Assembly (NCBI GenBank): GCA_039105265.1
Contig: JAPFFF010000013.1
Span: forward strand, 3,596,001 to 3,660,000
Direction: 5' to 3'
From: Tritrichomonas musculus
Taxonomy: Eukaryota; Parabasalia; Tritrichomonadida; Tritrichomonadidae
Length of the DNA: 64,000 nt
Below are positions 18,694-29,802 of this stretch, piece by piece. Within the stretch, counting starts at the first letter, position 1; each line of letters opens with the position of its first letter. Below the pieces are notes generated by a model that worked only from the letters and a program-made list of their open reading frames with translations, was not told where the DNA came from and searched no databases. The position numbers and the translations under genes are program-made.

Positions 18694-21152
18694 GGATAAT
18701 CAATATAAATTCTGAAAATAATTTTTAAATCAAAAAGTTAAACTTTTTGATAACAATAGTATCAAAAATAATAAATATTTTTATGAACAAATAAATATTA
18801 AACATAACCATTAAATCAAATATGCTTGCATATCTCCTTTTCCTTTTAAAAACACCTTACCGATAGGTACAATATCATATCCAAGCATATTCACTAAATC
18901 ATAAGTTTTTTCTGATATTAAAATATGGCCAGGCTCAGCTTTATGTTCCAATCTAGAAGCCACATTAATAGTATTACCAATAATATCAAAAACTCTATTT
19001 TCAGTTCCTAAGACGCCAGCAATAATAGGACCTTCAGCATTGACTCAAATTCTAATTTGAAGGGACACATTCAATTTTATATTTGTATCGTCCAAAATAT
19101 CCAAAACGCGAATAGCAAAATCCAAACATTGTCTTGCATGTTCAGAAGGATCATCTTCCCCCATAAACAGTCAACAAGCAGCCATGTAAGAGTCACCGAT
19201 CAGTTTGATTTTTGTCATGAAAGGATATTTCTGAATCCAAGTGTCAAATTACCCGAACAAAGTTGACAAGGTACCCATAATTTGCTGTGGTGACAGATCA
19301 GAGAAGAACCCTGAAAAATTCACAATATTAACGAACATAACCGTCGCAGATTGAACGACAAAAGATATCTCACTTTTGCCTTCTTTCAACATCGACTGAA
19401 ATTTCAGTCGATGGCATGATTTGGTCGAGGAGGTCCTGACTTTGCTTCTTGGCCAATTCAAGACGTTTCTTTTTGATAAGTAAAATGGTCTCATCCCGAA
19501 TAACGAGAATTGAACTGTTCTCTTTCCCTTTGATTGAAAAATGAGTGATGTACGATGGAGCAGCGCGGCCGTCATTGGTGAAGCATGTGGCATGTTCGGC
19601 GTAATTTGTACTTTCATGATTGAACCAATTACAATTTCAAAGACAAAGAATTAATTCGATTCTTTAAATCCAAATTAGTTATATATGACTTATTATAACT
19701 AACTAAGAAAACAGGATTAATTACGTCAATTAATATGTCATTCAAATTTGACCTCAATAAGGCGAAATTGCATAACCAAGAACCGTAATAACCGACATTA
19801 ATATTGAGTAAATAAGTGAAGTAAAGAATTAAATCTTCTGTTAATATAAACAAGCAAAAAATGAATAAAGCAAAAATAGAATAAAAGACAACTTTCCAAT
19901 TAATTTTGTTTTTTGAATGATTTTGAATCACTTCACTATTATTTTCATTCAAGTTTGAAAGAGAAATATTCTTACTCGCTTGCTCTATATATTCATCATC
20001 TGTTGACAACATCTTTGCAATCAAATGATCAATATCCTTTGCATAGAATAATAAGATGATTGGAAAAGGAACCAAGAAAATGATGAAGAAAAGTGGACCA
20101 ATTAATGCCATTTGTAAATTAATTTGATTTGTTGCAGCTTCTGATGATTTAGAAAGATCATCCATTAGCGCATCTTGAATAACTGAAAACATTCTTTGCA
20201 CTTCAGGAATTGTCGTTAAATCATGGCACCAATAAGAGTTATTGTGATGCCAATTCTCAATTTCATCATCTTCAGCAAGAATTGCAAAAGAAAGAATTCC
20301 GAAATTCAATGTTTGCCCCATTGCCCAATTAACATGATCAATAACTTTATCAAAATAACATAAATTTGATCTGATTGACGATTCAAAGTAAAGACTTGTC
20401 AATGTTGAAGTGTCGTATCTTCGTAATGGCAATTCAAAAATCGCTGCCATCAATTCCGAATATTGAGTTCGTGCTTCATTTACATACATCACTGCTAACT
20501 CGTCAAATGGGATTGAATTATCGAAGAAGAAGTGATTTGTATCATTTTCTAATTCATAGCCAAAATGGATGATATCAAATATATTCAATTTTTGACCATG
20601 CATGATCAACAAGCTCAGAAAAGCTCGACCATAAGCAACTCTCAATTCATTCAATACGCCAACATGATTATTCCAATCATTGAGGTTATCAAAAGAATTG
20701 ATATAATAAGCAAAAGTGCCAATGATCATTACGAGTTAAGCGATAATTGAAATAATTGAATAACTGGTCAATAATTTGCCAGTTGTCGGCTTTAAAAAAG
20801 CTAATGCATTTTGCATTGGTAACCGTAACCGTCAATATGACAAGATTTGATTTGCTATTTGTTCTTCGAGTGAGAATTCATTGTCATATGATCATGTCGA
20901 TGTATGCGTGTTTTGATTACTCACTGACGATGAATATGAATGATCTTTTCTGCTCTTTTTCATGAGGAAGTTCCCTTCTGTATCAATTATTTTCTGTTTG
21001 ATGAACTGAGGGAAGCATGCAACTAATGATAAGAAACACAAATCATCTCTCTCTTTCATCAAGACGTCAATTTTGTCTTAAATGCTTGTCAATACAACTG
21101 CCTTTTGAAAATTCGTGCATGATTCTATCAAAAAGTGGATGTGTTCTTCACG

Positions 21153-21336
21153 AAGGAACACTTTATGGGCGGTTTATTTATAACCAGGCTTATAAGGTGA
21201 AAACATTTCTCCAAGTTCGCTGATTGAATTTTCAATTCATTTAATCTTGTTGTTGAAAAATTATTTGATGTTGACTGGCGAAATAATTTGACCTTATAAG
21301 CCTGGTTATAAATAAACCGCCCATAAAGTGTTCCTT
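21153..21336. mobile_element. MITE-like palindrome, 46-bp perfect arms
   Basis: 21153-21198 and 21291-21336 are exact reverse complements (46 of 46 bases, starting AAGGAACACTTTATGGGCGG), separated by 92 bases. It lies within the decayed cyclase gene. Perfect arms mean a recent insertion or strong selection for the fold. No target duplication could be identified with confidence. Directly beyond it, 21371-21390 is a poly-T run. Confidence 0.6.
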
Positions 21337-21623
21337 TGAAAATGAAATTGCTTCAAAACCATATTAAAACGTTTTTTTTTTTTTTTTTTTGGCTTTGAAG
21401 TATGATAATAGACGAATTAATAAAACAAGCATTTTTTCGTTATCCTTGTAATTGTCAATACAAAATTGAACAAGAGAGAAATCAAAAAACATTTCAGAAC
21501 CAGAAGTGAAGCCAATAATCAAATAAATCATTGTTTTAGACATTTTATGATCAAGACCAATATCAGCAAAATAAGTGTATTTTTTTTCATTGCTTAATTC
21601 AACCGCTTTCAAATTGGATTCAT

Positions 21624-21775
21624 CAGCTGAATTTTCATCGGCATTCAATTTCTTTTAATTGCATTTGGTTTTCTTTTATCTTCAACATTGCTGACTTTGC
21701 AACGATATCAACGGCCGCACTTTTTACATCTCTAATTTTCAATGATATATTTCGCTGCCGATGAAAATTCAGCTG
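21624..21775. repeat. 19-bp inverted repeat
   Basis: CAGCTGAATTTTCATCGGC at 21624-21642 recurs inverted at 21757-21775, giving a stem of 19 perfect pairs around a 114-base loop. It lies at the far 5' end of the cyclase relic and may mark a local inverted duplication. Confidence 0.45.
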
Positions 21776-22193
21776 TACCATCTATTGAAAAGCATATATA
21801 TAATATTAAGAACATATTGGTATAATAATTATTAAAAAAATTGAGAATTCAAGGAAATGATATCAAAATTTTATCATTTTTTTCTTTCTCAAAGTTAAAT
21901 TTGCAAAATTTTGGAATCAAAATCGTCAATTCTTAATATTTTTATAAAATAATGATATATATCAATCTAATTTATTACATACATTTTATTTATATCAAAA
22001 AATTTCAAAGAAAATCATTTTTTGATATTTTTTTCGGTTGTTTGTGTGATTTTCTTTGAAATTTTTTTCCATGTCATCTTTTTTTATATCAAAAAAAGGG
22101 CGTGATTTTTCTTAATTAAGAAATGGTCTAAATAAGGTCAAAAGAATTGACCATTATAAAAATGGTCTGAAATAAAATTTAACTCACAAAATT

Positions 22194-22724
22194 ATGGATG
22201 AAAAGCTTAGCTATCTAATCAAAATTGTTTTAACAGGAGAATTTGGAGTAGGTAAAACAAGTTTTATGAAGAATGTTATATCTAGGCATTTTCCACCAAA
22301 TCAATTGGTTGTTGATTTTGCTAATAAAACAGTAAGAGTTAATGGCAAACTTGTCAAAGCTCAAATATGGGATACAGGTAGTTTTGAAAAGTTTAAGGCA
22401 TTTACGAACCCATATTATCATGGTGCAAATGCAGTGATGCTTTTTTACGATATTACTGATCTAAATTCTTTTAATTCGCTTACCAGATGGCTAGATAATA
22501 TTCACAAAAACACCAAACCAAATGCTGTTATTATGCTTGTTGGTAACAAGTGCGATTTGCCAGAAGCTAAACGACAAATATCTACAGAAAGAGGAGAAAA
22601 TTTTGCCAAACAACATAATCTATTATTTTATGAAATTTCAGTTCGCAATTATACTAATGTTGATGAAGCATTAATGAAATTAATTGAGAAAACAGTTAGT
22701 AAATTAGAAGAAAAAGAAATGTGA
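22194..22724 (+). CDS. Atypical Rab-like small GTPase
   Basis: 176 residues from an ATG. The P-loop is intact (GEFGVGKTS, residues 15-23), as is the base-binding NKCD (118-121). Other parts depart from active Rabs. The switch II motif WDTAGQE reads WDTGSFE (59-65), so the catalytic Gln position is Phe64. The switch I Thr position (before IGVDF) is Gln37 in NQLVVDF. The C-terminus ends EEKEM with no cysteine, so it cannot be prenylated in the usual way. It probably binds nucleotide but hydrolyses poorly, and is soluble unless a partner anchors it. It may be a regulator or decoy in vesicle traffic. The upstream region has AATGGTCT direct repeats at 22122 and 22161 and the dyad GGTCAA-TTGACC. 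Confidence 0.85.
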   Translation: MDEKLSYLIKIVLTGEFGVGKTSFMKNVISRHFPPNQLVVDFANKTVRVNGKLVKAQIWDTGSFEKFKAFTNPYYHGANAVMLFYDITDLNSFNSLTRWLDNIHKNTKPNAVIMLVGNKCDLPEAKRQISTERGENFAKQHNLLFYEISVRNYTNVDEALMKLIEKTVSKLEEKEM

Positions 22725-22797
22725 AAAAAATTGAAATCAATGACAGCAATCGATATTGATTTCAATTCCTTAATCAAATTAATCCAATTGAATTAAT

Positions 22798-22835
<38 letters not shown>

Positions 22836-22898
22836 CGAATAACTTCTTTTTTTTATACTTTTATAAATATAAGTTATTTATATTTTAGTGAGAAATAA

Positions 22899-25238
22899 TT
22901 ATTTATATCGTGTTATGTTAACACCAGGTAATACACCTATTACACTTAACTCAACAAAAGAAGGAACAGTTACATGTTTCAAATTATGGCACCCTTTTAG
23001 TATATTTTTTTTGATTGACTTCACAGAAGATGGAATTTTAATTTCTTCATGAGACACGCAATCACAGAAAGCATCTCTTCCTATTGATACAACAAATGAA
23101 TGAATTAATATCTTCACCAAAGACGAGCATCCTTTAAAGCAGAAATCACTTATCGAATTAACTGATGGTGGAATTGAAAATTCAATCAAAGAAATGCAGT
23201 CTCTGAAACAAGATTTTCCAATTTTGGTTACAGAAGAAGGAATATCAATATGTGTAAGCGAACAGCATCCATTAAAAACAGAATCTTGTATTTCATTCAC
23301 AGAAGGAGGAATGTTTACATGTGTGAGTGAAAGACAATCTTCAAAAGCTCTCATTCCAATAAACGTTACAGAAGGAGGAATCAGAATTGATTTAAGATTT
23401 CTACATTTAACGAATGTGATGTTTTCTATTCGAGTTATCAATGGAGGTAGAACAATATTTGTAATCGATTGGCATTGCATGAAAGCCCCACTTTGAATCT
23501 CATTCACTGAATCAGGCATTTCTATTTTTTTAAGATATTTGCATTTATTGAATGCAAACTCACACATCTTTGTTATTGATGAAGGAATGATGAATTCAGT
23601 TAATGAAATACATTCACCAAAAAGAAAACTACTTATTTCAGTCACTTGTGATGAAATTGAAAAGTGTTCTCTCCTATTTTTGTCACAGAAGAAGGAATTG
23701 TTATTTCTTTCAATGAAGTGCAAGACATAAAAACACTATTGCCAATTATTGACACAGAAGAAGGAATGATAATACTTAACAAAGAAATGCAGTTACCAAA
23801 TGCAATGTCATCAATGACTGTAACTGATGATGGAATTGTTACTTCAACTAATGAAGAACAATTGAAAAAAGCACTATGAGAAATTCTTGTTATAAAAGAA
23901 GGTATTTTTATTTTCGTTAATTTTGAACAATATCTAAAAATGCCTGGTTTAATTTCAATTCCTGGTTGATTTAATAAAAGATTAAGAATTTCTTGATTGT
24001 TGTTTTTAGCAGCAAAAAATAATGCAGGAAGTTGTTGATCTTTTTTTTCAATAAAAAAAATCGATTTATTTTTATTATCATCCTCTCTTAGAGTAACGGT
24101 TGAATTTATATTTATTTTCTCTGTTTTTAGAAGAAAATCAACAATTGTAAAATAATCAAATTCACACATATAGAAAAACAAAAATTCATCATCAATGAAA
24201 TCATCAGGTAAAATTGAAAAATTATAAAAACGAAGGCAATAAGCTGTTAAACTTTTTCTATATTTATTTTGATTTATGTAAAAATTATCCTTAATATAGT
24301 TTGCAATATCATTGTGATGACATTTAATCGATTCACTCAATATTTAGTCGATTAATTTTGAATCTGGTTTAGGAAGACATTCTTCAATAAGATGAAAAAG
24401 TTCAGCATTTTTTGAATGAACTGCACAAAACCATAAAATTTCTCTCAATTTTACTCCATTCAATTTCAAGTATTGAAAAATTTGAATAGATCCGAAAAAT
24501 GCCGCATATTCAATTAAAGCGACGTCATTTTTAGTCAAAAATGGATTCGTTTCAAATAATGATGGTGAAACTTTTTTATCTAATGAAATACATTTTTTAG
24601 TAACATATTGAACAAATTCAATAATTGAATCATTTCGAATTAAAAGACATAAATATGAATCATTTTCACCTGTTTTTCTTTTTTCATCAAATTTTTCGAA
24701 AATTTCTGAATCAAAATTCAAAAGTTTTTTTGTAATTGTTCTGACATTTATAAAATTTCCTTCTTCAAAATCTTCTTCTTCTTTATATTCTTCTTCCTCC
24801 TCCTCCTCGTCTTTTTCTTCTTCTTCGAGATGCGGTTTGACTTCTGGAAAGAAAAAGTGGATATAATCAAAATTTTCGTTTGAATTTTTCTTAAAAATAT
24901 TGATTAAAAAATGCTCATTTATAGTTATAATATTGTTTTTAAACAAAATTAATAGAATTAATTTGTCATTGATAAAAATATTGAATATCTCAGAAAAAAT
25001 GTAAAATTATTTGTTCAATCTTTTTCAGAAAAATTGGACTGCGATGATGGTGTTTTGATATTTTTAATATTAAACGAAGAAAAATTCGGAATTCGCATCG
25101 ATTTGCATGGATATATTTGGATTCACAGAAGTTAATTAGTTCATCATATTCTTCTTTATCTTCGCTTTCATTTTCAAGAAATGTGAGTAAAAGATTGTAA
25201 AGAACTTTTTTTTGATCGAAATACTCACGAATGTCCAT
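22899..25238 (-). pseudogene. Ankyrin-type/BspA-like LRR gene, broken (copy 1)
   Basis: Minus strand, starting MDIREYFDQKK at 25238. The N-terminal helical region (HHHRSPIFLKKIEQI) resembles the trichomonad family often labelled DUF3447. An ankyrin-like middle follows (NDVALIEYAAFFGSIQIFQYL; ESIKCHHNDIANYI; FFAAKNNNQEILNLLL), then about 15 BspA-type LRRs to 22899. It matches its neighbour at 29803-33024 throughout. Lesions: a frame change at about 25000 inside a T run, a TAA at 24344-24346, and a frame change between about 23650 and 23720 inside the LRRs. A Glu-rich insert (EEEEKDEEEEEEYKEEEDFEEG) lies near 24780-24840. Probably a recent pseudogene. The homopolymer lesion could instead be a sequencing slip. 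Confidence 0.7.
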
Positions 25239-25379
25239 TCTTATTTTTTATAAGGACATGTGATATGAAAACTCTTTTTGATTCAAATTTATATATCCAA
25301 TCTTTGATCATTATTGTAGCTTTTTTTAAAAAATTGTAGGACTTGACTATAGCATCTTCTTTGGTCAGAATATATTGAT

Positions 25380-26107
25380 ATGAAATTTGGCAAACATAAA
25401 CAAAAATCGATCGAACGAGAAAGAAAAGAAGAAGAAGAACAAAGAGAATCTGAAGAAGAAGAAATTCATTGAAACAAATTTATCAACAAAAATATAATAT
25501 TGATTTAACTGATCGTCTTTTTACAGAAATAAAAGAAGAACAATTAATTGATGAAACACTCGAAAAAATCAAAAAAATTCAAACCGAAACTGGTTATTAT
25601 GAACATTTCATTACTTTTGCTAATAAATACAAATTCATCAGAATTGTATCTTTTTTAGAAATATCAGTAAACTGTAATTATGATCAATATAAAGTACATA
25701 ATTTATAATCTGATACTTCTACGATGCAATTCAAAAAGGCAATTGAAGTTTTGAGTGCCCAAACAAAAAACAAATCAACAAGAGAAAACAAGCCGAAAAA
25801 TAAAGTAGACTGTGTTTTAAAGCCAAAGTTCGTGCCTTCAATTGAAATAAATTTATCAAAAGCTGGAAATGAAAATGGAAAAAGAAAAATGAGAATGACA
25901 TTGGACTCACTGAGCACTAATAACTTTGCTAAAGTTATCCTTATTTCCCCTAAAAATGATGAAGGTGGTATCTGTAGAAGAGAAGACATAAAAATGTATA
26001 TTTGTTGTTTTCATATATATAAAGACATAAAAATGGTACTCGTTATCCTTTTTGATTCCTTTTTCTTGATGAAATTCGTATTTGTATTTGGAAGATTTAA
26101 TTGTTAA
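25380..26107 (+). pseudogene. Possible decayed charged protein gene
   Basis: An ATG at 25380 opens a short Lys/Glu-rich frame (MKFGKHKQKSIERERKEEEE). It ends at a TGA at 25471, while frame +1 continues as a helical sequence (LTDRLFTEIKEEQLIDETLEKI) to 25708. A further frame, 25724-26107, begins MQFKKAIEVLSAQTKNK. The change of frame inside a GAA run looks like a slip in one gene, but the product is not recognised and the last part may be chance. Confidence 0.3.
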
Positions 26108-26146
26108 ATATTTTTTTTTTTTGTTTGACAAATGAAACTATAAACT

Positions 26147-26249
26147 ATAAAGTGTGTCCACAATTAGGAAAGTTAAAATTGTGAAAACTCATTCAATATT
26201 TCTATGAGCTTATTCAAAAAATACTTTCTTAATTGTGGACGCACTTTAT
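26147..26249. mobile_element. Mariner-type MITE, 103 bp
   Basis: The ends at 26147-26173 and 26223-26249 are inverted repeats of about 27 bases with two mismatches (ATAAAGTG[TC]GTCCACAATTA). Both ends sit next to TA, the Tc1/mariner target. No coding content. The end sequence style, GTG-GTCCACAATTA then AAAGT, is typical of mariner-like elements. Confidence 0.6.
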
Positions 26250-26358
26250 TATTAATAAACAAAAACAAACAATAGTAATAATCTTTGCTTTATCTTTTTT
26301 TATTATTAAATCGTACAAAACATTTTTTATTTAATCATAAAAAAAATTTTTTTTAAAT

Positions 26359-28515
26359 TCAAACACATCCTTGGATATAAGAAAGACACCTTATGTCTTG
26401 CTTGTAAATTGAAAGGAAGTCTCTCACAGAACTGTCAAACAACAAATAGTTATTTTTGATCTTTTCATCGAAAGAATCAAGCAATTCTTGATTTCTTTTG
26501 AAAACCATTTTCGCAATCAAATAAACGTCAAAAACAGCATGATGATTGAGAACACACAAAGAATATTTAAAGAAGAGCTTGAATTTTGATTTCCCTCCAT
26601 TTTGCTCGTTATATAATTCAGAGTCAATATTTTGAATATATTCAACAAATTGAAGGATTCCTTTGAATTGAGTTCCAAGCAATTTGCTTTCAAGCAAACC
26701 TATGATTTTCAGGCACAATTTGTCAACAACATGACGAACTTTACGATAAGCAAGCATTAAATTTTGAATGTTATCTTTCTCACTTTTTATTGTATTCAAA
26801 AAACCGTCAGTCAATTTCAGATAAATTTCATCTGATTCAATTTGAAAGGAATTGAGAACAGAACAAAAAATCATGAAAGAATCGAAACCTTCCATTTCTT
26901 TCATTGGCATAATACTGCGAACAGCATTTTTGATACACTCAGAAACTTTGTTTGATTTCACTTTTTCAAAGGGTATTGAAAAATTGAATGCTTTATATTT
27001 TTTCTGTTCACATTGGTCGAACAGTAAAGGCTGGAGGAAAATATGAAGAGAATCTGATAATAAATTATTTTCTTTAATTCTTAATTCAATCTCCAATAAA
27101 TGATTCAAAATACGATAATTTCTCTCATGAATATATATTTGATTCAAATAAACAAATTTGTCACTTTTTGTATTATTTTGATATTTCAATAATTGCTCGT
27201 TATTCATTAATGAGGAATCACTTACCTGCATCTCTATGTTCTGCTTGTAATATAGCATCGGGTCAACGTCTTTTCCATTCGACATTGACACGATTGTTTT
27301 CCAGTAACCGTCCAATTCAGTAGGAAAGACACTTTTCTCAATATTTGGCTCATATGGACTGATATCTGTAATAATGACAGGCAGGAATCCTTTTTGAAAA
27401 TTGCTTTCAATTTTCAATTGAAAAACGGTTGAAAAACTCATCGTTCTCAATTCTTCATTGTCCTCAGAAAATTGAAAGATCTCTAACAAAAGTCCAACGT
27501 CATATGACGATATAATTGAAATCACTTGTTCAAAGTCCTGGAAATCAGGCATCTTTGGCACTCCGCCTTCAGTCTCATCTTTATTTTCATGGCCAAAAGT
27601 GAATGCAGAAATTATTTTCTTTACTTTTTCATCGTCTTCATTCAATTTTGAATACTCATCGAAAGCTTTATTAATGAATTCAACTTCAGCTAACGAGAAC
27701 AAAAAATCACCATTTTTTGAAACAATTTCTAACGTCTTTTTCAGAAAATCATTGAATAAGAACGATAGACAACGGTTTGAATCAAAATGATACAAAAAGT
27801 CGATAATTGACTTATGATAGAAGCTCAAGTAACACGAACAAGTGTAAATTGAATCAATGAAGAAATCAAAAAATTCATCATTTTCCCGAGCTTTTTCAGA
27901 GATGTCATAACTGATCTTCAGCCAAAATTTCGAAGAAAATTCAAAAGCGCACATAAAAAACGGAGGAAGTAAATAATCCGTTATTTTGATATCAGTAGGT
28001 GAATTTGAGGATAAAAATTGATTAATAAAATTGTAACCACATTCTGTGTAATAATTTGTACTGAAAAAGTTGTAAGTTGATGGAAAAGTCGACCAGCAAA
28101 AACAGAATAAAGAGTCGAGATTTTGCGAGAAATATTTGTGTACTACTTGAGCAAATAAAGTTGGATTCTTTCGGATCCCTTTGAATGTGTGACGAAAGGA
28201 TTCATCAAATAATCGTTTAGCTTCTTGTTGGGTACTTGAAAGAATTGTATCTGACGATGGTAAATTAAAAAATGAATATTCAGGTTGATTTGACATGTAT
28301 AGAAGTATTATTTGTCGCGATTCTCTAATGTTTTTGTTCATTTTCTCTTTTAATAAAGAACGTTCTTTTGATAAATAATTAGGTAATATGAAATTTGATT
28401 TCTTTGATAATGTTTCATAATATTGCTTGATTTGATAAATATCTTGTTCCAATCCTTCTTCAAATGTCTGAAAAAATGCTTTTGGTGCTGGAATAATCTG
28501 GTCTTCTTCACTCAT
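26359..28515 (-). CDS. Large helical hypothetical protein (trichomonad-type)
   Basis: 718 residues from an ATG, with no in-frame damage. Almost wholly helical by composition, rich in Phe and Ser, with no signal peptide and no membrane span I would call. Landmarks: LKEKMNKNIRESRQIILLYM (about 54-73), an NPTLFAQVVHKYFSQNLDSL block (about 115-136), an acidic gap (about 300-325, NKDETEGGVPK), and a C-terminal block with AYRKVRHVVDKLCLKIIGLL. The repeated leucine/phenylalanine helix pairs suggest an alpha-solenoid, possibly a GAP- or trafficking-type scaffold as in other large protist proteins; I cannot assign a family. It is flanked by an AT-rich leader of about 400 bases with no clear initiator. 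Confidence 0.7.
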   Translation of the reverse strand: MSEEDQIIPAPKAFFQTFEEGLEQDIYQIKQYYETLSKKSNFILPNYLSKERSLLKEKMNKNIRESRQIILLYMSNQPEYSFFNLPSSDTILSSTQQEAKRLFDESFRHTFKGIRKNPTLFAQVVHKYFSQNLDSLFCFCWSTFPSTYNFFSTNYYTECGYNFINQFLSSNSPTDIKITDYLLPPFFMCAFEFSSKFWLKISYDISEKARENDEFFDFFIDSIYTCSCYLSFYHKSIIDFLYHFDSNRCLSFLFNDFLKKTLEIVSKNGDFLFSLAEVEFINKAFDEYSKLNEDDEKVKKIISAFTFGHENKDETEGGVPKMPDFQDFEQVISIISSYDVGLLLEIFQFSEDNEELRTMSFSTVFQLKIESNFQKGFLPVIITDISPYEPNIEKSVFPTELDGYWKTIVSMSNGKDVDPMLYYKQNIEMQVSDSSLMNNEQLLKYQNNTKSDKFVYLNQIYIHERNYRILNHLLEIELRIKENNLLSDSLHIFLQPLLFDQCEQKKYKAFNFSIPFEKVKSNKVSECIKNAVRSIMPMKEMEGFDSFMIFCSVLNSFQIESDEIYLKLTDGFLNTIKSEKDNIQNLMLAYRKVRHVVDKLCLKIIGLLESKLLGTQFKGILQFVEYIQNIDSELYNEQNGGKSKFKLFFKYSLCVLNHHAVFDVYLIAKMVFKRNQELLDSFDEKIKNNYLLFDSSVRDFLSIYKQDIRCLSYIQGCV

Positions 28516-28912
28516 CTTTTCTAAACGTTCAAATAAAAAAAAATTCTATATATTCTTTGAAAATTTGATTGTTTATTTTGTATTCAAAAAAAATTGTTTT
28601 ATTTATAAATTTATCTTTTTATATAAATAATTATTATTTCTTTTCTTTTAATATTATATTTTTAAACATATAAATTGTTAAAATAACAAATAATAAATAT
28701 TATATTTTATTGTATTTTAAAAAAGATGAAAAAATGATTCAATTGATGGTTAAGATTTCTAGATTTGAACTTATAAACAGAACATACATTATCGTATTGC
28801 ATTATTTTTGAGCATTGTTCAATATTAATAAATATTAATAAATGAATCAATAAAAAGAAATAAAAATATTCATCTTACACTATTTTTATTTAAAACTAAA
28901 TTTCAATAAAAA
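28516..28912. other. AT-rich spacer
   Basis: Spacer between two minus-strand genes. It is mostly A/T runs. I see nothing else in it. Confidence 0.5.
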
Positions 28913-29443
28913 TTAATTTAGCATATCAAAATCACCAAATATTGAATTATTATATAGTTGATTTTCATTAATATCAACTTTTGCATATCCTTCGGCTTTG
29001 TGAAACCTCGTAATTCCAAAGTTAATTGCAGTTGTTTCTGTTGGAGAAGCTTCGGCTACAGAAAATTGAACTTGCATTTCTCCAAATATTTTTCTGTTCT
29101 TATTGCCACTTTTAACAGGTTCGTATATGTACATTGTTTTTATTTCCATATTTTTAGAATTGTTTGGTGATGGGAAATCTTTTGCATATACAATTGTTGA
29201 TGCAATAATTGGATCGCTGTGAAGGAAACTCTTCCTTCTAAAAACAAAGATAATTCTTTCTGTTTTTTCGGTAACCCTAATAGTAAAGAAATGATGAACA
29301 TAATTCATTTTCTGACATTCAACGATAAAAGCATCTTTATTTTGTTCTGGGTAAGTGGTGGCACTGACACGGATTTTATCATTCTTTTGGTAAAGATTTG
29401 GACTTAATTTGAATGATAAGAAATGGATGTTTAAACCAAACAT
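28913..29443 (-). CDS. C2-like domain protein, copy 2
   Basis: 176 residues from an ATG at 29443. It aligns with the 17223-17822 product over its first 130 residues: NIHFLSFKLSPNLY, DKIRVSATTYPEQNK, ERIIFVFRRKSF....DPIIASTIV..KDFP, KTMYIYEP and a closing RKIFGEMQVQFSV strand. The domain is beta-rich and C2-like (inference). The tails differ completely (here NFGITRFHKAEGYAKVDINE). The shared domain and the shared upstream TCATTTTA point to a dispersed duplication that carried the promoter. Role unknown; a membrane- or partner-binding adaptor is plausible. Confidence 0.65.
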   Translation of the reverse strand: MFGLNIHFLSFKLSPNLYQKNDKIRVSATTYPEQNKDAFIVECQKMNYVHHFFTIRVTEKTERIIFVFRRKSFLHSDPIIASTIVYAKDFPSPNNSKNMEIKTMYIYEPVKSGNKNRKIFGEMQVQFSVAEASPTETTAINFGITRFHKAEGYAKVDINENQLYNNSIFGDFDMLN

Positions 29444-29802
29444 AATATTAAAATGATATATTTCGCATTGTTTAGTGAATCATTGAATATTTTGAGAGTG
29501 TTTTTTATTCATTAACTTTTTGTGAAAATAAATTATTTTAAAAAATAATCTAAATATTTTGAATGTTTCAAAAAATAAATATCAGAAATATTAAATCTTT
29601 ATCAGAAATATTCAGAAATTTACTATGAATTTTAAAATTTCTTAAACAACAATCATTTCTTAAACAGTTTCACTTATAAATATAAATAAATTATATAAAT
29701 AAAAATAATTTAAATTAGGTGAATTTTTTTTTATTATTTTACCAAATCATCTTTATATAAAAGTATTTATCGTACTGATAATTATTAATAGATAGTATAA
29801 AA
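29444..29802. other. AT-rich spacer
   Basis: Spacer holding the initiator-like element near 29450 and A/T-rich sequence with a short TATCAGAAATATT direct repeat near 29580-29615. No gene. Confidence 0.45.
29449..29456 (-). promoter_or_regulatory. Initiator-like element
   Basis: On the minus strand TCATTTTA lies five bases before the ATG at 29443. Starting at its A gives a leader of about 11 bases. It is the same string as at 17205 and 18120. Confidence 0.5.

Larger units (their letters stand above)
18811..21780 (-). pseudogene. Receptor-type nucleotide (adenylate/guanylate) cyclase, decayed
   Basis: Minus-strand relic of a trichomonad membrane cyclase. Pieces in order: N-terminal bit with CIDNYKDNEKMLVLLIRLL (21364-21648); helical segment (about 20730-21060) containing LKPTTGKLLTSYSIISIIA; extracellular and membrane region (19629-20729, 366 codons, with hydrophobic spans LIGPLFFIIFLVPFPIILLF and VVFYSIFALFIFCLFIL); linker QDLLDQIMPS; then the cyclase catalytic domain (SATVMFVNIVNFSGF, KIKLIGDSYMAA, NRVFDIIGNTINVASRLE, SEKTYDLV). 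Lesions seen: in-frame stops near 20710, 20835, 20890, 19248, 19165 and 19043, and a frame change near 19390. A palindromic insertion (21153-21336) splits the 5' part. It made cAMP or cGMP when intact. The extent upstream of 21060 is less certain. Confidence 0.75.

Noticed and set aside
22202-22724. Rab gene as a pseudogene
   Set aside because: The frame is clean over its whole length and keeps P-loop and NKCD. The missing residues are substitutions, not decay of the frame.
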